Below are positions 50,491-58,977 of a stretch of 64,000 nucleotides of DNA, piece after piece. The notes beneath the pieces were generated by a model that saw only the letters and a program-made list of their open reading frames with translations, had not been told where the DNA came from and did not search any database. The stretch is from contig JAYUWK010000080.1 in the NCBI GenBank assembly GCA_043753895.1, forward strand, positions 37,655-101,654, given 5' to 3'. The DNA is from WLMZ01 sp043753895. Its GTDB lineage: Bacteria > Actinomycetota > Acidimicrobiia > Acidimicrobiales > Ilumatobacteraceae. A program made the translations under genes and the position numbers. Numbering within the stretch: the first letter of the stretch is position 1; each line of letters starts with the position of its first letter.

Positions 50491-52527
50491 CTACTCACCC
50501 TGTTGCAGAACGCGTAACTCTTCGAGGGGAATGTGGCAGCGCATCGCATGACCGAAGGACACCTCGACCAGTGGCGGTTCGGTGACCTCGCAGACGCCCA
50601 CGATCGCGCGTGGACAACGAGGGTGGAACACACAGCCCGATGGCGGATTGGCGGGGCTGGGAATCTCGCCTTCCAAGCGGATACGGGTGGTGATTTCGCC
50701 GTCGACGCTGGGCACGGCTGACAGCAGCGCTTCGGTGTAGGGGTGATGCGGTCCCTTGAAGATGTCGTCGGTGAGACCGATTTCTTGGATGCGCCCGAGA
50801 TACATCACCGCGATGCGATCAGCGAGATATCGCACCACTCCCATGTCGTGGGTGATGAACACATAACTCGTGCGTTGCGCGGACTGCAGGTCCGCGAGCA
50901 GGTTGAGAATGGCGGCCTGGACCGACACGTCGAGTGCGCTCGTGGGCTCGTCGCACACCACGATGCGTGGATCACCGGCGAACGCACGCGCAATTGCGAC
51001 GCGCTGTTTGAGTCCACCCGACAACTGGCGCGGCTTCAGGTCGAGGTGTCGCGGTGTGAGACGAAGGTGATCGGCGAGATCCTCGACCCGCTTATTGGCT
51101 TCCGCCCCCTTGATACCAGTGAGCTTGCGCACCGAACGAAGCAGGATGCGTCGCACCGACCAGGCTCGGTTGAGCGCAGAATCGGGATTTTGGAACACCA
51201 TCTGCATCGAGCGCTTATCCTCGGCGGAGCGCTTGACCGTCGATGCTGGCAAGCCATGACCGTCGAGGGAAACCACACCACCGCTGTCGAGCGACTCGAT
51301 GCCCAGCATGGTCTTGGCCAAGGTCGATTTACCGGAGCCGGACTCACCCACGATGCCGAGGGTCTCACCCTCTGCGAGATTGAGCTCGACATCGACAAGA
51401 GCAGGAATGGCCTTGCCGCGCTGGCGGAACGTTTTCGAGACATGCGACAACTCGAGCACCTCAGGGTTGTCGTCGACCGGAGCGAGCATCGCGATGTCGA
51501 CATTCACCGGCTCCTGCGGGATGTCGCCGATGCGATCAGAGTGGTGACAACGGGTGAAGCGGCCGGGAACGGTGCCGACCAGCACTTCGGGTGGCTCCAC
51601 GGTGCGGCAGAGATCGGTTGCGATCGGGCAGCGGTCCACGAAGACGCATGTGGGCAAATCGGTGCCGATGAGAGGCAACATGCCCGGGATGGTGGCCAGG
51701 GCGCGCTCGGTCTTGCGCACCCCATGGCGGGGCAAAGAGCGCAGGAGGCCAACGGTGTATGGATGTTGCGGGGAGTCGAAGACCTGATGACTGGGGCCCT
51801 CTTCGACGATCTTGCCGGCGTACATGACCCCAACCCGGTCGCACATTGAACGGATGATGCCCAGGTTGTGCGCGATGAGCAGCACTGCTGCGTCACTTTC
51901 CTGACGGAGCATGCGCACGAGATCGAGTACTTCGGCCTCGACCGTGGCGTCGAGACCCGTGGTGGGCTCGTCGAGGACCAGCAACTTGGGATCCTTGGCG
52001 AGCGCCATTGCGATGACGACGCGCTGTTGCATACCGCCCGACAACTGGAACGGGTATCGCTCGAGCACACTCTCGGGCGCCGCGATGCGCACTTTCTTCA
52101 GCGCATCGAGCGCCGACTGCTGTGCCTGCTTGTCGGACTGGCCGAGCAGTGTGAAGCATTCGGCAACCTGTCGACCGATACGCAGCGACGGGTTCATCGC
52201 CTGTCCGGGATCTTGGTAGACCATCGATGCACGGTTGGCGCGGAACGCGCGCAGCTGCGACGACTTCATTGCCGTGACGTCGTCGCCAGCGACCAAGACT
52301 CGACCAGAGCTGATCGTGCCGTTGCGGGGCAGGTATCGCAGCGCAGCGTAAGCCGTGGTGGACTTACCACACCCTGATTCGCCCACGAGTCCGTAAGCCT
52401 CACCCGGAGCGACGTGGAACGTGACACCGCGCAGTACTGCCCGTTCGACGCCGCGCACGTTGTAGGTGACGTGGAGATCCTCGACCGACAGAGCGGCTGT
52501 GGTGGCGGGAGCTGATGTGATGGTCAT
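50491..52527 (-). CDS. Peptide/nickel-type ABC transporter, fused double ATPase (DppD-DppF)
   Basis: A 678-residue protein joining two ABC ATPase domains that are usually separate. Half one: Walker A GESGCGKST, signature LSGGMQQRV, Walker B LLVLDEPTTGLD, ending with an oligopeptide-type C-terminal motif (CPIATDLC). Half two: GESGSGKST, LSGGLKQRV, VVCDEPTSALD, and CVFHPRCPRA. The ATG at 52527 overlaps the permease stop (ATGA). With two permeases and a binding protein it forms a complete importer. Confidence 0.94.
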   Translation of the reverse strand: MTITSAPATTAALSVEDLHVTYNVRGVERAVLRGVTFHVAPGEAYGLVGESGCGKSTTAYAALRYLPRNGTISSGRVLVAGDDVTAMKSSQLRAFRANRASMVYQDPGQAMNPSLRIGRQVAECFTLLGQSDKQAQQSALDALKKVRIAAPESVLERYPFQLSGGMQQRVVIAMALAKDPKLLVLDEPTTGLDATVEAEVLDLVRMLRQESDAAVLLIAHNLGIIRSMCDRVGVMYAGKIVEEGPSHQVFDSPQHPYTVGLLRSLPRHGVRKTERALATIPGMLPLIGTDLPTCVFVDRCPIATDLCRTVEPPEVLVGTVPGRFTRCHHSDRIGDIPQEPVNVDIAMLAPVDDNPEVLELSHVSKTFRQRGKAIPALVDVELNLAEGETLGIVGESGSGKSTLAKTMLGIESLDSGGVVSLDGHGLPASTVKRSAEDKRSMQMVFQNPDSALNRAWSVRRILLRSVRKLTGIKGAEANKRVEDLADHLRLTPRHLDLKPRQLSGGLKQRVAIARAFAGDPRIVVCDEPTSALDVSVQAAILNLLADLQSAQRTSYVFITHDMGVVRYLADRIAVMYLGRIQEIGLTDDIFKGPHHPYTEALLSAVPSVDGEITTRIRLEGEIPSPANPPSGCVFHPRCPRAIVGVCEVTEPPLVEVSFGHAMRCHIPLEELRVLQQGE

Positions 52528-53474
52528 GATGCCTCCAGCACTGACTGGACGGAGTCGGCAATGAGGTTGACGGCGATCACCAAACTGGCAATGGCTGCGG
52601 CCGGGAAAAAGGTGGTCCACCAGATACCGGCACCGAGCACTCGGTAACCATCGCTCACCTGGGCACCCCAGTCCGGCGACGGCGGGGGCGGGCCTGCGCC
52701 GAGGAATGACAGCGTCGCCACGGTGAACACCGCATAGCCCACGCGGACGGTGAGTTCCACGATGATCGGACCCATCACGTTCGGCAGGATCTCACGGAAC
52801 ATGATGAACGTGCGCGTTTCACCGCGCAAGTCTGCCGATGTGACGTAGTCGAGACTTCGTTCTGAGAGCACTGCCGATCTCACTGTTCGGGCAACCACGG
52901 GTGTGAACAGCACGGCCACAACGCCGATAACTACCCAGTCGGAAGAACCGAGTGTGGTGATCGCCAACAGCGCAATGAGCACGACCGGGAGCGCAAGGAA
53001 GGCCTCGACGATGCGGCTCATGCCGAGGTCGAACCAACCGCCGATGTAGCCCATCAGCATCCCGATGATTACGCCGAACAAGACGCCGAGCACAGCAGCC
53101 AGTGGAGCGATCTTGAGAACGTCGCGAGCACCTGCCATGACACGCGAGAGCACATCTCGCCCGGTTGCATCGGTTCCGAACGGAAACGACCCGCGTGGCG
53201 ACAGGTGCGGTGTGGACCGGAAGTCAAGCGGGCTGTGCGGCGTGATTTTCTCGCCGAGGAGTGCGCACACACCCCACACGGTGACGATCATCGTGCCGAT
53301 GATGAACGACGGACGCCGACGAATCAGACGCCAGTTCTCGCGACGAGCCTGCTTGCGTTCGCTCACCGGCTGGCCACCGACGATGGCATCGGCAGGGGCC
53401 GGGGCTCCGCCCATTTCGACAGTCGGACTCGGCGTGGGCCCTGGCACTTCAGCCTGTGGTGTGGGCTCGCTCAT
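52524..53474 (-). CDS. ABC transporter permease, DppC/OppC type
   Basis: A 316-residue inner-membrane permease with a cytosolic N-terminus of about 50 residues (RRENWRLIRRRPSF), then about six helices. The DppC motif EAFLALPVVLIALL and the binding-protein-dependent loop with RGETRTFIMFREILPNVMGP are typical. It overlaps both neighbours by four bases. Confidence 0.92.
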   Translation of the reverse strand: MSEPTPQAEVPGPTPSPTVEMGGAPAPADAIVGGQPVSERKQARRENWRLIRRRPSFIIGTMIVTVWGVCALLGEKITPHSPLDFRSTPHLSPRGSFPFGTDATGRDVLSRVMAGARDVLKIAPLAAVLGVLFGVIIGMLMGYIGGWFDLGMSRIVEAFLALPVVLIALLAITTLGSSDWVVIGVVAVLFTPVVARTVRSAVLSERSLDYVTSADLRGETRTFIMFREILPNVMGPIIVELTVRVGYAVFTVATLSFLGAGPPPPSPDWGAQVSDGYRVLGAGIWWTTFFPAAAIASLVIAVNLIADSVQSVLEAS

Positions 53475-54424
53475 CGTGCCGTCTCCAGTCGTACCCGAGG
53501 ATTGAGGTAGGCGATCAACAGATCGGCCGCGAGGGTGGACAGCATGTAGACGATGCCCACCAGTAACACTGCTCCTTGCAGCACCGGAATGTCCTTGGCC
53601 CCGACTGCAGTCAGCATCGTCGAGCCGAGGCCGGCGTAGTTGAAGACCTTCTCGACGCCGATGATGCCGCCGAACAGATAGCCGATCTGCACACTGATGA
53701 CCGTGATCGTGGGTCCCAGTGCGTTGCGCAGAATGTGGCGGCGCATGACTTGATTATCGGAGAGCCCCTTCATCGTCGCCGTTCGGGCGTAATCGGAGTG
53801 CAACGCGCCGATGACCCCGGCCCTCGTCATTCGGGCGATATAACCAAAGTAAGCAATCACCATCGCCATCGCCGGCACCAACAGGTACTCGAGTTGACCG
53901 ATGGGCGACGTACCGGGCGGCGGATTGGCAAACACCTTGCCGAGCTTCCAGTGCACGCAAAAGATCGACAGCAATACTGCGGCGGTGACGAACTCGGGAA
54001 TCGACGAACTGGCAAGACCGACATTGACAACCGCGCGGTCGGCCAACTTGTCCTGGCGGCGAGCGGCAAAGATTCCGGCCGCAATCGAGATCGGAATCGT
54101 GATCACGAAGGCGAGCAGTGCGAGCTTGCCCGACCGGAACAGCGCGGAGAAGATGATGCTCTTCACGTCCTGACCGCTCTGGAACGAGTTGCCGAAATCG
54201 AGCGTGAAGACACGTCTGATCGACGTGAAGTACTGGGCGAGTAGGGGACGATCCGTTCCGAGACGATGGTTGAAAGCCGCCACCTCTTCTTTGGGCGCAA
54301 ATGGCCCGAGGATCTTGCGTCCGACATCGCCGGGAAGCACGTTGACGATGAGGAACACGATGGTGGCGAGCAGCCACAGCGTGACGATCGCCGACACCAC
54401 TCGTTTCAACAGAAATCGACGCAC
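53471..54424 (-). CDS. ABC transporter permease, DppB/OppB type
   Basis: A 317-residue permease from the GTG at 54424, which has AAGGGGG six bases upstream; a TTG at 54457 would add 11 residues. The first helix VSAIVTLWLLATIVFLIVNV and FNYAGLGSTMLTAVGAKDIP region are DppB-like, and the EAA-type loop is in MKGLSDNQVMRRHILRNALG. The gene is 118 bases after the binding protein gene, with a long hairpin between. Confidence 0.92.
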   Translation of the reverse strand: MRRFLLKRVVSAIVTLWLLATIVFLIVNVLPGDVGRKILGPFAPKEEVAAFNHRLGTDRPLLAQYFTSIRRVFTLDFGNSFQSGQDVKSIIFSALFRSGKLALLAFVITIPISIAAGIFAARRQDKLADRAVVNVGLASSSIPEFVTAAVLLSIFCVHWKLGKVFANPPPGTSPIGQLEYLLVPAMAMVIAYFGYIARMTRAGVIGALHSDYARTATMKGLSDNQVMRRHILRNALGPTITVISVQIGYLFGGIIGVEKVFNYAGLGSTMLTAVGAKDIPVLQGAVLLVGIVYMLSTLAADLLIAYLNPRVRLETAR

Positions 54425-54472
54425 CCCAAGCCCCCTTGACAGATGAAATGTAATCAACCGGGGTATGTGCGA

Positions 54473-54516
54473 CCAGTGCCCGTGATGCTACGAGAGCGCA
54501 GCATCGCGGGCACTGG
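54473..54516 (-). terminator. Hairpin between binding protein and permease genes
   Basis: Two 17-base arms (CCAGTGCCCGTGATGCT and AGCATCGCGGGCACTGG) pair at 16 of 17 positions with one G-U and a 10-base loop. No T-run follows. It probably raises binding-protein mRNA over the permease part, by attenuation or 3' protection. Confidence 0.65.
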
Positions 54517-54542
54517 AAGAAGCGACTCCGGGTGACGCGGAC

Positions 54543-56273
54543 TCAGGCGGTGAAGCCAGCCTTGCCGCACTCGTAGTGACCGAGGCCCGATACCACCACG
54601 CCGCTGACGTTCTTAGCGTGAGCGGTGAGCGAGTTGTAGAAGTACGGGATCGCGTACGGCACGTCCTCGGTGGCAATCTTTTGCACCTCGACCATCGCAG
54701 CGGCACGGCCTGGCGTATCGAGCGACGCCTGATACTTGGCCACTGCAGAGTTGAACGTGTCTGACTTGTAGTGGGCCGAGTTCCACTCGCCGGTGGTGTA
54801 GGCCTTCACCAAATACACGTCGGGGGTACCACGGTTGCCGTAGTCGACAATGCCGAACTCTTGGCCCCCGTCGCAGATGGGGTCATAGGTCTTGCACCAC
54901 TGATCGTAAAAGGTGCTGGTGCTCTCGATGGCCAGCGTGATATCCACGCCGATTTCCTTGAGTTGGGTCTGCACGAGCTCGGCGAGCTGTGGGATCTCCT
55001 GCAGCTTTGGAGCATGCAAGGTCATCTTGAGCCCTTCCTTGCCGGCTTCCTTGAGCAGCGACTTGGCCTTGGCGACGTCGCGGGTACGCTGGGGTTGCTT
55101 GCTGTCCCAGAACTCATAGACCGGGGCGATCGGGTGATCGTTGCCCAGATCGCCCTTGCCCTTGAGCACGGTGTCGATGAGCGCCTGACGATCCAAGCCG
55201 AGCGCAATCGCTTGGCGTACCTTCACATCGACGAAAGTACCCTCGCGGGTGTTCATCCAAATCTGACGGTGAGCCGCGCCGCGGATGGACTCGACGGTGA
55301 TGTTCGGATCGGCGAGCAGCGCATCGCCACCCACCACAGAGAACTGCACGATCGCATCGGCAGCTTGGCCCTGCAGACCGCTGATCTGCGTGGCTATGTC
55401 ATCGGAGAAGATGAACTCGAGCTTGTCGAGGTACGGCTTGCCGCCCCACCAATCGGCGTTCGCCTCGAACGTTGCGCCGGTGGCGACATCGAACTTGGTG
55501 AGCTTGAACGGGCCGGTACCGGCTGGGCGCTTGTCGAGGGTGGTGCCCACGACGTAGTCGGCCGGGGTGATGAGCGACTGCGGGTTGTACAGCGACACCT
55601 GATACGGGAACTGGCCGTCGGGCTTGTTGAGGGTGACGGTGACGGTCGTATCGTCCGTGGCCTTGGCCGCACCGGCGACGATGTACGCCTTCAGGTTGCC
55701 ACCGGCAAGTCGATCGAGCGTCGCGGTGACGTCCGCGGAGGTGAAGGGCTTGCCATCGTGCCACTTCACACCCGAGCGGAGCTTGAAGGTCCACACGCTG
55801 CCATCGGCGTTGGGGCTCCACGACTCGGCCAGCGCCGGTGCCAGCGAGGCAGCTTTGCCCTTACCGCAGAGGTATTCGAATGACTGGGTGACCGGGGTGT
55901 AGCTGCCCAGGTTGTCCATCGCTACCGGATCAAGCGGGCTGCCGGGCTTCTGCGAAGCAATGCGCAGCGTGCCGCCCTGCTTGATCTTCGAAGTCGCCGG
56001 GGTGGTACCGCCTGCTGGAGTGGTACCGCCTGCTGGAGTGGTGGCCCCAGTTGCAGTGGTGCCGCCCGTTGCAGTGGTGCCAGCAGGTGCCGCCGCCTTG
56101 TCGGAGCCACAGGCGGCAATGATGGTGCCCATGAAGGCAACGCCAAGACCCAACACAGAGCCGCGGGTGACGAACGTGCGACGCGAGATGGAACCCGCCG
56201 CGTATTCGTCGATGAGCTCGTTCTCGAGCGGGCCTACGCCACGCCGCGCCTGATTCAATTTCGAAAAGTTCAT
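54543..56273 (-). CDS. ABC transporter substrate-binding lipoprotein (peptide/nickel type, SBP_bac_5)
   Basis: A 576-residue periplasm-side binding protein. A Tat-like signal (SRRTFVTRGSVLGLGVAFMG) ends in lipobox TIIAAC, so it is a lipoprotein with Cys at about residue 55. A Gly-Thr-Thr-Pro/Ala-rich linker follows, then the SBP_bac_5 fold with GTLRIASQKPGSPLDPVAMD, LAESWSPNADGSVWTFKLRS, and VKWHDGKPFTSADV. Shine-Dalgarno AGGGGAGA precedes the ATG at 56273. Likely ligand is a peptide or small organic compound. Confidence 0.93.
   Translation of the reverse strand: MNFSKLNQARRGVGPLENELIDEYAAGSISRRTFVTRGSVLGLGVAFMGTIIAACGSDKAAAPAGTTATGGTTATGATTPAGGTTPAGGTTPATSKIKQGGTLRIASQKPGSPLDPVAMDNLGSYTPVTQSFEYLCGKGKAASLAPALAESWSPNADGSVWTFKLRSGVKWHDGKPFTSADVTATLDRLAGGNLKAYIVAGAAKATDDTTVTVTLNKPDGQFPYQVSLYNPQSLITPADYVVGTTLDKRPAGTGPFKLTKFDVATGATFEANADWWGGKPYLDKLEFIFSDDIATQISGLQGQAADAIVQFSVVGGDALLADPNITVESIRGAAHRQIWMNTREGTFVDVKVRQAIALGLDRQALIDTVLKGKGDLGNDHPIAPVYEFWDSKQPQRTRDVAKAKSLLKEAGKEGLKMTLHAPKLQEIPQLAELVQTQLKEIGVDITLAIESTSTFYDQWCKTYDPICDGGQEFGIVDYGNRGTPDVYLVKAYTTGEWNSAHYKSDTFNSAVAKYQASLDTPGRAAAMVEVQKIATEDVPYAIPYFYNSLTAHAKNVSGVVVSGLGHYECGKAGFTA
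56002..56091 (-). repeat. Five 18-bp tandem repeats in the lipoprotein linker
   Basis: Units begin at 56002, 56020, 56038, 56056 and 56074, starting GTGGT. The first two are identical. They encode the Gly-Thr-Thr-rich linker after the lipid anchor and are a likely site of length change between strains. Confidence 0.7.
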
Positions 56274-56326
56274 TTCTCCCCTAAGTGCTAATGGTCCGTG
56301 TAAGAGGTACCCCCACAACGCTTCGG

Positions 56327-56355
56327 ACGATACCGGTGGTCATGACGTGTGTCAA
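56327..56355 (-). promoter_or_regulatory. Predicted promoter of the ABC transporter operon
   Basis: Minus strand TTGACA (56355-56350) and TATCGT (56332-56327), 17 bases apart. Start of transcription near 56320 gives a leader of about 47 bases. The upstream 180 bases to the next gene hold no further feature I can name. Confidence 0.65.
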
Positions 56356-56532
56356 GCATCGGAGCAGCCAAAACACGTCTTTCTTGGTACGAACGTACTG
56401 GCTTGAATCACCCTGCAGATCCGACGATTTCATCGGCATGACACCTTGATGTCGGGAGTGTGAACGCTCGGTGTTCCAAGTGGATCACCCTCACTCAAAC
56501 CTGTTGGGAAACGGCACTCGACGACTCGCGTT

Positions 56533-57918
56533 CTAGCGGTAACGGACTCCTTGACGTTCGAGTTCGCGCTGCACCGCGGCGAAGTCGACGTGCTCGAGAT
56601 CGCAGGCGTCGTGCAGCGATTGTGCGGCTGCGATACCGGCGCCCTGGCCGAGGACCGCACAACACGACATGTTGCGAGTGGAGGCATGCGAGATTCGATC
56701 GCCGCCCGACGCGCGCCCAGCCACGAGCAGATTGGCGATGCCGCGGGGCACCACGTTGCGATACGGCAACTGGAAGTACCTCCCGGTGGTGGGCAGGATC
56801 AGCACGCCGTACCCATCGATGAATTCGGGGTAGATGCCGATCGAGTCCTCGAAGCGACCCTGACCACGCACGTCTGCCTCAGTCATGTCGTAGACGGCAT
56901 TGATCTTGCGCGTGTCGCGAATGCCGAGCGTCATGCCGAAATTACGCAGCCGCGCTCCGCTGCAGCCCGGCGTGTAGCGGCGAAGGGCCTCGATCGCGTG
57001 CATCGCTTGTCGGCGACCCTCGATTTCGCCGCGAGTGAGATCGTCGGGATCGGTGCCGTCGATGTCGCCGAGTTGTATCAGGTTCATGTAGGTGAGTTCG
57101 CCCGAGTCGTGCATCGCGCCCCAGGTACCGCCGATCGTGCACAGATCGGGCGGGATGAGGCCATCCTCGATCGCCTGACGAAAGGGCTTGAGCAGGAATG
57201 GCGAGAACATGTCGTCCTCTTTGCCCGTGGTCTCGATGTTCCATTCACCACTTCCGGCCCAGTCGCGATAGGTCTGCGGGTCAGAGGCGATGCCCGCCAT
57301 GAACGCTGCCTTGTCGACGCCGGCGAGGTGGAACATCACCGAAGTCGCCATCATCTCCTCCCGCGGCGTGAGATGCGTCGGCGCGCCGGCTCGGTACGCG
57401 ATGTCGGCGTCGCCGGTGGCGTCGATGACCCGTTTGGCGAGCAGCGCCTCGCGGCCGGCCTTCGATTCGGTGATGATGCCGACGACAGCATTTCCTTCCA
57501 TGATCGGAGCGACGAAACTGCGATGCAGCATGGGATGAATGCCGGCCTCGACAACGAGGGCATCGGCGACCACCTTGAAACCCTCGGCGTCGAGTTCGTA
57601 CGACAACGACTGACTCTCGGGCACCGCTGCCCCCATCGAAGCAGCCCGAGTCTCGAACTCGCGACCAATGCCGTTGGCCTCGACTGTCTGCTCGTGGCGG
57701 TACCAGGCCATGCCTTCGACCCCCACGGTGGTGATGTTGCCACCGAAGCAGCCGAACCGCTCGACGAGGGTCACGTCCACGCCCGCTCTGGCTGCGGCCA
57801 GCGCTGCAGCCAGACCAGCGGGGCCGGAACCCACCACCAACACGTCGGTCGTATGGATCACGTCGACCTCGCGAGCCGGTTCGGTGATGGTGCCGAGGAC
57901 CCGGCGCTTGCCTGCCAT
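56533..57918 (-). CDS. FAD-dependent oxidoreductase
   Basis: A 461-residue flavoprotein. The FAD-binding Rossmann motif is VVGSGPAGLAAALAAARAG near residue 27, followed by VERFGCFGGNITTVGVEGM. KRVIDATGDADIAYRAGAP and LLVAGRASGGDRISHAS are further FAD_oxidored-type motifs, and an RNMSCCAVLGQGAGIAAA sequence sits at the C-terminal dinucleotide contact. It acts on an unknown small substrate. Its start lies on the last base of the AcuI-like gene stop (TGATG), so the two are cotranscribed. Confidence 0.88.
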   Translation of the reverse strand: MAGKRRVLGTITEPAREVDVIHTTDVLVVGSGPAGLAAALAAARAGVDVTLVERFGCFGGNITTVGVEGMAWYRHEQTVEANGIGREFETRAASMGAAVPESQSLSYELDAEGFKVVADALVVEAGIHPMLHRSFVAPIMEGNAVVGIITESKAGREALLAKRVIDATGDADIAYRAGAPTHLTPREEMMATSVMFHLAGVDKAAFMAGIASDPQTYRDWAGSGEWNIETTGKEDDMFSPFLLKPFRQAIEDGLIPPDLCTIGGTWGAMHDSGELTYMNLIQLGDIDGTDPDDLTRGEIEGRRQAMHAIEALRRYTPGCSGARLRNFGMTLGIRDTRKINAVYDMTEADVRGQGRFEDSIGIYPEFIDGYGVLILPTTGRYFQLPYRNVVPRGIANLLVAGRASGGDRISHASTRNMSCCAVLGQGAGIAAAQSLHDACDLEHVDFAAVQRELERQGVRYR

Positions 57919-58937
57919 CAGCGGCTGGGGTCGACCAGCACGCGGCCGCGCATCTGACCGGCGAGGATGCGATCGAGTTCGTTCGGTAAATCGGAGAGGC
58001 CGACGACGCTTGGCTCTTCGGTATCGAGCCACGTCGGGCGCAGGTCGGTGGCGATGCGCGCCCACATCGCACGACGCGGACCGATGGGCGTCTGCACGCT
58101 GTCGATACCGAGCAGGTTCACGCCGCGCAGGATGAACGGATGCACCGTGGTGGGAAGCTCCGTGCCGCCAGTGAGACCGCTGGCCGCGACGGATGCGCCG
58201 TACCGAAGCGTCCGTAGGACATACGCCAGCGTGGTGCCGCCGACGCAGTCGACTGCCCCGGCCCAACGCTCGCGTTCCAATGGCCTACCCGACTCGGGTG
58301 ACGTCTCGCTACGGTCGATGACCTCACTGGCACCCAGCGAATGCAGCCATGCGGCCTCGTCCATCTTGCCCGTGCTCGCCACCACTTCGTAGCCCTTTGC
58401 GGCGAGCATTCCCACTGCCATGGAGCCCACGCCACCGGTGGCACCGGTGACCAACACCGGACCGCAGCCTGGCACGAGTCCGGCGTTTTCGAGCGCCGCG
58501 ACCGACAGCGCTGAGGTGTACCCGGCGGTACCGACCATCATCGCCGACCGGGCATCGAGGCCATCGGGCATCGGCACGATCCACTCGCCAGGCACACGCG
58601 CCAATTCGGCAAAACCTCCGTGGTGCGCGACGCCAAGGTCGTAGGCGTGCGCGATGACCTTCGAACCCACGGAGATATCGGGTGCACTCGATTCGATGAC
58701 CTCGCCGGCGAGATCCACGCCGGGGATCAGCGGATCGATGCGTGCGACGCGGCCCTTTTCGCTACTGGCGAGTCCGTCCTTGAAGTTGATACCCGAGTAC
58801 TCGACCCTCACAAGAACATCGCCGGCGCCGAGGTCGTCGACGCCGAGGTGGGTGACGCGGCGAGACCAACCTGCTTCGGTTGGGCCGACAACGAAGGCGC
58901 GTACGCTGCTCGGACCTGTTTCTGCGTTCGTGCTCAT
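57918..58937 (-). CDS. AcuI/YhdH-like acrylyl-CoA reductase or quinone oxidoreductase
   Basis: A 339-residue zinc-free MDR reductase. SGINFKDGLASSEKGRVAR and DPLIPGVDLAGEVIES match the YhdH/AcuI clade, and VLVTGATGGVGSMAVGML is the NADPH-binding motif. AcuI reduces the acrylyl-CoA formed in DMSP cleavage to propionyl-CoA. AGGAGC precedes the ATG at 58937. It lies 40 bases after the XRE regulator and is cotranscribed with the FAD oxidoreductase. Confidence 0.8.
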   Translation of the reverse strand: MSTNAETGPSSVRAFVVGPTEAGWSRRVTHLGVDDLGAGDVLVRVEYSGINFKDGLASSEKGRVARIDPLIPGVDLAGEVIESSAPDISVGSKVIAHAYDLGVAHHGGFAELARVPGEWIVPMPDGLDARSAMMVGTAGYTSALSVAALENAGLVPGCGPVLVTGATGGVGSMAVGMLAAKGYEVVASTGKMDEAAWLHSLGASEVIDRSETSPESGRPLERERWAGAVDCVGGTTLAYVLRTLRYGASVAASGLTGGTELPTTVHPFILRGVNLLGIDSVQTPIGPRRAMWARIATDLRPTWLDTEEPSVVGLSDLPNELDRILAGQMRGRVLVDPSR

Positions 58938-58977
58938 CTTGGGCTCCTGTGTTCGTGTGCTCGACAATTCATGGGTC

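Noticed and set aside
54771..55883. A 370-codon plus-strand frame opposite the ABC binding protein
   Set aside because: Antisense shadow of a gene with a lipobox and SBP_bac_5 segments.
56551..57957. A 468-codon open frame on the plus strand opposite the FAD oxidoreductase
   Set aside because: It is the antisense shadow of a clear flavoprotein gene; it has no family features, and long antisense frames are expected in GC-rich coding DNA.
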